A stretch of DNA of 25,504 bases from a virus: positions 1-25,504 of the IMG/VR virus record IMGVR_UViG_3300042691_019948. One strand, 5' to 3'. The position numbers and the translations under genes are program-made. Below, piece after piece: positions 19,565 to 25,504 of this stretch. The stretch's first letter is position 1, and each line of letters starts with the position of its first letter. Below the pieces are notes generated by a model. It searched no databases. It was not told where the DNA came from and was given only the letters and a program-made list of their open reading frames with translations.

Positions 19565-21025
19565 ATGGCATTTGTACAGAGTCCCACCATAAATCCGTTG
19601 TCGATATCGGCAGCAAATAACGGTGGCATGACATTCGGTGGCATCCAGAATAACTGGGATGCTATCATGGAAGACTTCGATGCGGTAGCATATCTTCCCT
19701 TTGGTGATGAGTATTTCGATGCGATGAACCAAATCATGAACGCAGTAGGTAACCGCGAAATCGCGAAGAATCCACGCGTTCGTTGGTTTGAGATGACTCG
19801 TATGGAGGCTCCAATTACCGTAACCGCAACAGGTGCGGGTCCTTACACGGTAACCTTGGATCCTGCTAACGTGGTACCTGTTGGCGGTGTTGACTATTCT
19901 TGGCCTAACGTCGGTGATATCTGGAAAGACGCAACAACTGGTGCGCTCTACCAAATCACCGCTAAGTCTGCGGCCAATACAGTTACTATGGCTGCATTGA
20001 TTACTACAGGCGCTGCTGCTCCTGCTGGATTGATGTACTACGTAGGTAACTCAGCTCCTGAAAATGGTGGTGCTTACGCTTCTAAGTTTACATTCGACAC
20101 GGTTCACACCTCTCCTTTGCAGACTTTCCGTAACGATACTACTTCTAGTTCAGAGGCGCTTTACAACCAACTTTGGTACTCTCAGTTGGAGAATGGTGTT
20201 CAGACTCCTTACTCTAACTCACGCGACATCATCTACTTGCAGCGTGAACACCAAGTTGCACTTGTAAACACCTTCTTTGCTGGTGTTCCTTCTAACGCTA
20301 CTGGTTACAATACAGGTATTACTGCCACTTCATTCCAAACCACTCAAGGTTTGTATGATGCTATTCAGAACAATGGTTCAGGTAATAACGGTGGTTCTAG
20401 TACTGTTGTTTCTACAGGTGGTTTGACTGGTCCAAATACTGCTGATTTCTATGAAATGGAAGCTGCTTTGTCTTCACAGGATGGTTCTGTAAAGAACTAC
20501 ATGGTTTGGGCAAGTGGTTATATGCAGTCTTTGCTTGAGCAGAATTTGTTCCAAGGTACTCCAATCGTTAACAACCCACTTCAATTGAACGTACAAGTTA
20601 ACAAGGTTCAAATGGAGAAGACGTTCTGGGGTGAGGGTGCTTACGCTGACTTGATGAGCAAGACCTTCTCATTCAACAATCTCGTGTTCAACAACAAGAA
20701 CTTCGGATTTGTTCGTATGGGTATCTTCGATAACCCAACCATGTTTGGTGTTGGATCAAATGGACCTGCTCAAACAGACAACACTTGGAAAAACCTTGCG
20801 TTCTTGATTCCATTGAGTACCAATGGAGGTGTTGACGATGGTATTGGCAACATGGGTAAGTATATCCGTCTGTGCCACAAGCCAGGTGCATTCATGAATA
20901 TGTGGCAAACAGGTGGTCGTGCGGCAGCTAACAAGACTGACGTATGGCAGCTCGGTGTTCACATCGTATCTGAAGTAGCTTACAAGTTTGTAAACGCTAA
21001 CAAATACGGTTTGTTCACAGCCTAA
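19565..21025 (+). CDS. Major capsid protein
   Basis: A 486-aa protein following the scaffold candidate. An N-terminal arm (PTINPLSISAANNGGMTFGG) leads to a helix (NWDAIMEDFDAVAYL), then DEYFDAMNQIMNAVGNREIA. Residues about 80-160 are Thr/Ala/Gly/Val-rich strands (TVTATGAGPYTVTLDP onwards) that look like an inserted beta domain. Then come SEALYNQLWYSQLENGVQTP and REHQVALVNTFFAGVP, the long-helix region of an HK97-type fold, and a C-terminal part ending VWQLGVHIVSEVAYKFVNAN, typical for the A domain. Size and context fit the coat protein of crAss-like and related phages. Synonymous codons here are strikingly uniform (many GGT, GTT, ACT, AAC), as expected of a very highly expressed gene. A terminator follows. 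Confidence 0.87.
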   Translation: MAFVQSPTINPLSISAANNGGMTFGGIQNNWDAIMEDFDAVAYLPFGDEYFDAMNQIMNAVGNREIAKNPRVRWFEMTRMEAPITVTATGAGPYTVTLDPANVVPVGGVDYSWPNVGDIWKDATTGALYQITAKSAANTVTMAALITTGAAAPAGLMYYVGNSAPENGGAYASKFTFDTVHTSPLQTFRNDTTSSSEALYNQLWYSQLENGVQTPYSNSRDIIYLQREHQVALVNTFFAGVPSNATGYNTGITATSFQTTQGLYDAIQNNGSGNNGGSSTVVSTGGLTGPNTADFYEMEAALSSQDGSVKNYMVWASGYMQSLLEQNLFQGTPIVNNPLQLNVQVNKVQMEKTFWGEGAYADLMSKTFSFNNLVFNNKNFGFVRMGIFDNPTMFGVGSNGPAQTDNTWKNLAFLIPLSTNGGVDDGIGNMGKYIRLCHKPGAFMNMWQTGGRAAANKTDVWQLGVHIVSEVAYKFVNANKYGLFTA

Positions 21026-21040
21026 TCTTAGTAAATTCAA

Positions 21041-21071
21041 AACCGGGAGGAGGAAACTTCTCCCGGTTTTT
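21041..21071 (+). terminator. Intrinsic terminator after the capsid gene
   Basis: AACCGGGAG (21041-21049) pairs with CTCCCGGTT (21060-21068), followed by a run of T to 21071. It is the only terminator seen in the rightward structural operon, so it probably sets a high capsid-to-tail ratio. Confidence 0.85.
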
Positions 21072-21094
21072 ACACAAACAAAAAATAAAACGAT

Positions 21095-22024
21095 ATGTTA
21101 TTTGATCTAAGCAACAACTCTCCTGTAGATGTTCCAGAATGGGCAGAACAGGAATTGAAAAATGAATTTCCGTATTTTTTTAACGAAAAAAGACCCGTTG
21201 TTTTAAGGGTTGCTGACCGTTACAAACTTAAAACATACAAGGTTCCAACAAATAATCCTGATTCAGAACCTGTCTTAATGATCCAGGCTCCTGGAGCATC
21301 TTCCATTAAGACAACTGCTAATTTCTACGATAAAGAATCGGAGTCTGAGTACACATTAATGTACACCACAGTTGCTCCGTCGGTAATTAATGGCAACTAC
21401 AACTACCAAGGCGCAAGACTTCGCATTGGTGATGGGTTTACTATTCAGCCACACCAAAAGGACCTCTTGTTCTACATCCATTATATGTGTCCAATAGTAG
21501 ATGGCAATCACTCGTTGCACAAGTCTCAAAATGTGAGATACGAATACGAGAAGAAGGATATTGAGGCTAAGAGCAAAATTAGCATGGCAAAAGCCGCTCG
21601 TGAGCTTGAGAACCTTATTTATTTCGATACTGATTACAAGACTATTTTGAAAACCATTGATGGTCTTGGCATGGCTCCTCTTCATACTGAAGACGAAACT
21701 CGCGTAATGCTGCATGATTCAATCAAGAGGGGAAGCGAAACATTCAAGAAGAACGCTTTTGAAATCCTCAACTCAGCAAAGCCGGTTCAAACCAAGTCAG
21801 CGGATGGCGAAACCATCCACGAGTTGGTAAACAGACTTTTGAGTGAAAATTTTATCAAAAATGAGGACGGAATGTGGTATATTCGCGACCGTAGAGGCGA
21901 TGGAACAAAGTGGTTGAAATCACCATTTTTTGAGTCAACGCAAACCGGTAGCGAAGCTGCATTTGCATTGATTGACCACCTCAAGGTAAATGAAGAATTA
22001 TTAGGTAAATTAAGAAAACTATAA
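21095..22024 (+). CDS. Hypothetical structural protein after the capsid
   Basis: A 309-aa protein with an N-terminal hydrophilic part (DVPEWAEQELKNEFPYFF), a strand-rich region at about 55-130 (SEPVLMIQAPGASSIKTTAN, then TVAPSVINGNYNYQGARL), a helical region around 155-190 (KISMAKAARELENLIYFD) and a C-terminal part with a zinc-free, charged WYIRDRRGDGTKW. No family recognised. It lies between capsid and fibre-like genes, so a head-decoration, capsid-associated or connector role is possible. It is separated from the capsid gene by the terminator and starts 4 nt before the next gene's leader. Confidence 0.7.
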   Translation: MLFDLSNNSPVDVPEWAEQELKNEFPYFFNEKRPVVLRVADRYKLKTYKVPTNNPDSEPVLMIQAPGASSIKTTANFYDKESESEYTLMYTTVAPSVINGNYNYQGARLRIGDGFTIQPHQKDLLFYIHYMCPIVDGNHSLHKSQNVRYEYEKKDIEAKSKISMAKAARELENLIYFDTDYKTILKTIDGLGMAPLHTEDETRVMLHDSIKRGSETFKKNAFEILNSAKPVQTKSADGETIHELVNRLLSENFIKNEDGMWYIRDRRGDGTKWLKSPFFESTQTGSEAAFALIDHLKVNEELLGKLRKL

Positions 22025-22028
22025 AAAG

Positions 22029-24440
22029 ATGATTAGCACCGTAACCCTTTCGTTTGATCTAACGGCTTCGCCGCCAACGGGTATAGTAACAGACACAACG
22101 GATTATGCTGCATTAGGCATAGACCTTGTCCTCGCTAAAGCTAAGGGGCTGGGTGTAATCTCTTTTAACGGAGATGTAATTGAGAATAAGAATACAATTC
22201 TAGATCCGATGATAGATTTTGAAAACTTGGGGAGCAATCCCCAGGTTTTTCTATTTCCATTGGAACTTGATTTGAATGGAAACGTAGCAAACGGTGTGTA
22301 CACCTTTGAGTACAGCCTTCGACTAAATACAGCATTAACTCCGCTTGACATTGTCACTATTCCAACAGCAAATACTATTATTGCTGATGGAAGCCCGCTT
22401 TGGCTTGTCGATTTTTTAGAACCCGGTAACGACATAAATCTTGTTTTGGGGGCGCCAGCTCAATTCGATGTTTTTATTGAGTCCATTGATTTTACGGATC
22501 CCAACATAAACATAGTAACATCTACTGTTATTTCGTCTCCTTTATTCACGCAATTCGCCTTTGACATAACAAATGTTCAGTTTAGCGGAGTGTTTACTTA
22601 CTCTGGGTGTACTCAAACCACAGCAAATGTGAGTTTCACTTACGATTGTGAGTTTGGGGATAGCGGATCTTGGGCAGCTTCTAACACAACCACACTTGCT
22701 TCAAATGAGGTCGTGTCTTCTTTGAGTTGCACTATTAATTACCCAGGATGGGCAACACTTAGCCCAACATTCCCTGGAAATGTTTTTACTACATCTCTTC
22801 CTTACCCAAACCTAGACTCTCAATTAAATCCGCTTGCAACAGGGACTTATACCGTTTCTCTGACGCAGCAAATAGAGCAAACTCAAACAGACGGGTTACT
22901 CCTTCTGTACACGACTTCTGTGAGCAAAGAATTTGCGGTAAGTTGTTCCGGTAGTCTTTGCGGCCTTACACCGTGCATAGAGAGCTTGCGTGTAGCTCAT
23001 GCAAACGAGCTGCAACGCAACCGAATTTCAAAATACCAAGTGTTTGTAGATAATGTGCTTCTTTACTATGCAGAAGCGCAGAACTACAGGTCTTGCGGCG
23101 AAACCGATAAATACAGAGCTACGCTTGATCTCATCAAGGCTAATCTCGACGCCTCCGGGTGCGAGTGTGCTTGCTGCGATGACAATGTTTACTACTGGGT
23201 GTCAAACAATTCGGCAACTTCTGTAATCGACAGTATAATTGAATCTTTTCAGTTTAGATTATTTACTCTTGAGCCAGCAGGTGATGGTCCACCACCTAAT
23301 AGCGCCGACAGTGCAGCCGGCGTTCAAGTGGGTGCGATATGGGAAAACACAACTACAGGCATTTTGTACTTGTGTACGGCAAACACCGCCGGAAATCCTA
23401 CTTGGGTTGAGTTCTATGATTACCAAGCAGTAGTCGCTGCGGCCGACGTTTCAGCTGTGCCTGGTGCTAATTTGACAGCTGACGACGTTCAAGGACAGCT
23501 TACTCAAGCTGATGCGTTGTTCACAGTAATAGATGGCGATATTACAGCTCTTCAAAATTCATTAGGCGCCCTTGATGGTGTAAATGGTTTGACTAAAGTC
23601 GGGGATGATTTCCGTCTCGGAGGCACTCTTGATGACGACACCACAATAGACGTCAATGGAAATGACTTCATCATTACAAGTGATGATGGGACATTGCAAG
23701 TAATTGCGACTGACGGAGTTCCTCTTTTGCTGGATGTAAATAGAGGTTCTTCAGGTGTAGGTATAAATGCTCTTTTAACAACAACAAACACTGCCGGCGC
23801 CGCTGCGGATGGAATTGGCAGTTCGATTTGGTTTGCCGCTGAAAATGTTGGTGGATCAGTTGGTGTTACCTCTAAAATTACAAGCACTTGGGTTAATGCA
23901 ACAACTGGAAGTTCAAACCTCCAAATTACCACTAAAAATGCTAACGTAGAAAGTCCGGCGTTGACATTGAACTTTAATGGTTCAGCAACTTTAAATGAGT
24001 ATGGTCAAGGCAACTTTATTGAAACTGACCCCACGTACTTCTTGTCGTTAAATTCTAGTGGTTCGGGCCAGGTTACTGAAACAGCCTTAGTTGTTCCAAA
24101 AGTTTATACCGCAATATTAACCCAATCTGGATCAGCCGACCCTACAGCCACAGTTGTATTAAATACAACAGGCGAAACAATTGTATGGAGAAGAGTTGCT
24201 GCTGGTTTATATCGATGTGAAGCTACTGGAAGTCCATTCAAGGTAAATAAAACGACTGTATTTGTAAATTACGGAGGGGGAGGCTCCACTAGTTATATCG
24301 CCTCGATACAGGGCGTGAGAACTGCCGATAATTATGTTATAGTCGGAACATTAGGGGCTGGTGCAACTGGAGCTGGGCCAATAAATTATGAAGACGGCTT
24401 ATTAGTATTGGCGTCAATAAAAATTGAAGTTTACCCATAA
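22029..24440 (+). CDS. Fibre- or appendage-like structural protein with Cys cluster
   Basis: An 803-aa protein. Residues 1-300 are long beta-rich repeats (SFDLTASPPTGIVTDTT, TANVSFTYDCEFGDSG, TGTYTVSLTQQIEQTQ). Residues about 305-383 form a Cys-rich segment with helices: CSGSLCGLTPC near 305-314, SCGETDKYRATLDLI near 355, and CECACC at 378-383. Residues 390-560 include a helical coil (ADALFTVIDGDITALQNSLG) of the kind linking fibre domains, followed by the fibre-type clause GLTKVGDDFRLGGTLDDDTT. The last 200 residues are Ser/Thr/Gly-rich beta structure. This layout suggests a trimeric head or tail fibre or a host-binding appendage. Residue motifs do not prove which. Confidence 0.72.
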   Translation: MISTVTLSFDLTASPPTGIVTDTTDYAALGIDLVLAKAKGLGVISFNGDVIENKNTILDPMIDFENLGSNPQVFLFPLELDLNGNVANGVYTFEYSLRLNTALTPLDIVTIPTANTIIADGSPLWLVDFLEPGNDINLVLGAPAQFDVFIESIDFTDPNINIVTSTVISSPLFTQFAFDITNVQFSGVFTYSGCTQTTANVSFTYDCEFGDSGSWAASNTTTLASNEVVSSLSCTINYPGWATLSPTFPGNVFTTSLPYPNLDSQLNPLATGTYTVSLTQQIEQTQTDGLLLLYTTSVSKEFAVSCSGSLCGLTPCIESLRVAHANELQRNRISKYQVFVDNVLLYYAEAQNYRSCGETDKYRATLDLIKANLDASGCECACCDDNVYYWVSNNSATSVIDSIIESFQFRLFTLEPAGDGPPPNSADSAAGVQVGAIWENTTTGILYLCTANTAGNPTWVEFYDYQAVVAAADVSAVPGANLTADDVQGQLTQADALFTVIDGDITALQNSLGALDGVNGLTKVGDDFRLGGTLDDDTTIDVNGNDFIITSDDGTLQVIATDGVPLLLDVNRGSSGVGINALLTTTNTAGAAADGIGSSIWFAAENVGGSVGVTSKITSTWVNATTGSSNLQITTKNANVESPALTLNFNGSATLNEYGQGNFIETDPTYFLSLNSSGSGQVTETALVVPKVYTAILTQSGSADPTATVVLNTTGETIVWRRVAAGLYRCEATGSPFKVNKTTVFVNYGGGGSTSYIASIQGVRTADNYVIVGTLGAGATGAGPINYEDGLLVLASIKIEVYP

Positions 24441-25198
24441 TGACTACTAACCTCGGACAGATATATGATGAGCTTCTCTTCAGAGCCGGAAAGGATCTGA
24501 GGGGCGGCTACATCACGCCCGATGATTTCAATCGGGGGATTAAGATTGTTAACCAGCGTTATCTCAATACCCTGGTAGACAACTTTGAACGCGACCGAGA
24601 GATTACTAGTGACCTTCAGACATTTATTAAAACATTGGGTTCTCCTCAGTATCCCGCAATGTCGTTCACACCTGTATTGCAGGGGCGACCAGAGCGCGGA
24701 GGATACGCTCAAATTCCTTCCGACATTTGGTATCAGGCAACCGCAAGTTTCCTTGAGCAGCTCAACAACAACTGCTCGTATGATACAAACTACCGAAGCA
24801 TTGAGTTTGTGAGCCAACACGAGTTCGACGCCAAGATGCGTAACTCAATCACAAGCCCGGTTGACAACCCGCAGGAGAACGACCCAATCTTAGTTACACG
24901 AAACGATCGATATTTTATTTATCCGTATATGCCACGGATAACTTTTACTTACATACGAGAGCCAATTCAACCTGTATTTGACTACGACATTAACGCTAAC
25001 GGAATCCCCGTGTATTTGCCACCCGGAACTTTTCACACGAACAATTCCGTTCAGCCAGCCGGCTCTCCAAGTTTGAGTGTTGAATTTGAGTACCCGGAAA
25101 GCTGCCTAGACCACTTGACCGATATGATCAAGACCTACGTCGGAATTGGTAATGAAAACCAGTGGAATATTCAGACTCAAATGCCAAGTAAAGTATGA
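24440..25198 (+). CDS. Connector-type structural protein
   Basis: A 252-aa protein starting TTNLGQIYDELLFRAGKDLR and continuing YITPDDFNRGIKIVNQRYLN, a helical N-terminus, then beta-rich parts (FIYPYMPRITFTYIREPIQP) and a C-terminal helix (LDHLTDMIKTYVGIG). I have seen this general pattern in uncharacterised structural genes of Bacteroidota phages, where such proteins lie downstream of the capsid gene and are thought to form head-tail rings. The start shares one base with the previous stop (TAATG), and the end overlaps the next gene by ATGA. Confidence 0.68.
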   Translation: MTTNLGQIYDELLFRAGKDLRGGYITPDDFNRGIKIVNQRYLNTLVDNFERDREITSDLQTFIKTLGSPQYPAMSFTPVLQGRPERGGYAQIPSDIWYQATASFLEQLNNNCSYDTNYRSIEFVSQHEFDAKMRNSITSPVDNPQENDPILVTRNDRYFIYPYMPRITFTYIREPIQPVFDYDINANGIPVYLPPGTFHTNNSVQPAGSPSLSVEFEYPESCLDHLTDMIKTYVGIGNENQWNIQTQMPSKV

Positions 25199-25504
25199 TA
25201 ACCAAGCGTCAAGCCATAGAATTAATACAGCACAGGTTGACTGGCGGGGACACCCCAGAGGACTTGCGCCGCTTGTATCCACGTTCAATTATCTCACGAG
25301 TATTGAACTTAGCCCTTGCCGACATCGTTTCACGCGATCCTTACGAGGCAAGCGACATGGCGGTTCCGTATACGTTTACTCCTGCTACTGACGCCAATGG
25401 TTACTATGTAACTCTGAGTCCACAGCCAATCGCGGGGACTATGGCAATCTTTAGTGTAGAGGACCAGTCTACGGGGGATAACGGTTATATCGTACAGACC
25501 AAGG
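25195..25504 (+). CDS. Structural protein, truncated by the window end
   Basis: The first 103 codons of a gene that runs past the window. It begins MITKRQAIELIQHRLTGGDT and continues PEDLRRLYPRSIISRVLNLA, then a beta-rich part (TFTPATDANGYYVTLSPQP). The helical start with Q-x-A-I-E-L-I-x-H-R-L-x-G-G-D is a pattern I associate with ring or connector proteins of Bacteroidota phages. It overlaps the preceding gene by ATGA, so the two are probably made together. Its full length and end cannot be seen. Confidence 0.66.
   Translation, partial: MITKRQAIELIQHRLTGGDTPEDLRRLYPRSIISRVLNLALADIVSRDPYEASDMAVPYTFTPATDANGYYVTLSPQPIAGTMAIFSVEDQSTGDNGYIVQTK

Noticed and set aside
1-25504. CRISPR array, insertion sequence, integrase or attachment site
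   Set aside because: No regularly spaced repeats with unique spacers, no transposase or recombinase motifs and no target duplications were seen.

Overview
The window looks like part of the genome of a tailed double-stranded DNA phage infecting a member of the Bacteroidota. Three things point there. (1) A packaging and head block in canonical order: terminase large subunit, portal, scaffold-like protein, major capsid protein, connector-type and fibre-like proteins. (2) Recurrent promoter-like sites of the Bacteroidota sigma type, TTG about 20 bp upstream of TAnnTTTG. (3) A primase-helicase that starts with a VirE/BT4734-like domain, a family common in Bacteroidota and their phages. The very long terminase (820 aa) and portal (798 aa) recall crAss-like phages, but I cannot assign a family from this window alone. 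No integrase, transposase, CRISPR array, rRNA or DNA polymerase was seen.

Layout. 1-524: no convincing gene; direct and inverted repeats, then a promoter. 525-2674 (+): seven small, very basic proteins, the last four joined by TAATG stop/start overlaps and closed by a terminator. 2740-3055 (-): three tiny overlapping membrane proteins that are easily missed. 3068-3384: an inverted repeat, two irregular tRNA-like genes (one clearly of the tRNA-Leu type) and a third tRNA-sized structured element. 3414-6111 (-): small accessory proteins, some with deeply overlapping frames, a small HExxH metalloprotein and a calcineurin-like phosphoesterase. 6265-7166 (-): small proteins. 7087-10943 (-): replication genes (DnaA domain IV-like protein, SSB-like protein, primase-helicase, HTH replication protein). 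10949-11060: a structured leader RNA ending in a terminator immediately before the HTH replication gene. 11092-11283 (-): a small zinc-ribbon protein.

At about 11284-11359 transcription diverges. Both promoters place TAnnTTTG exactly 4 nt before an ATG, which suggests leaderless mRNAs. The rightward (+) operon starts with a short GroES-like protein and two unknown small proteins. A larger protein that reads as two tandem GroES-like domains follows, then an unknown protein, the terminase, portal, scaffold candidate and capsid protein. A strong terminator follows the capsid gene, and then come further structural proteins; the last is cut by the window end.

Working model: the leftward genes take over replication and host functions, with the leader RNA possibly tuning replication gene expression. 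The rightward block builds and fills the head, perhaps helped by phage co-chaperonins acting with host GroEL. The basic proteins at the left could bind nucleic acid. These roles are inferred from sequence patterns and gene order only.
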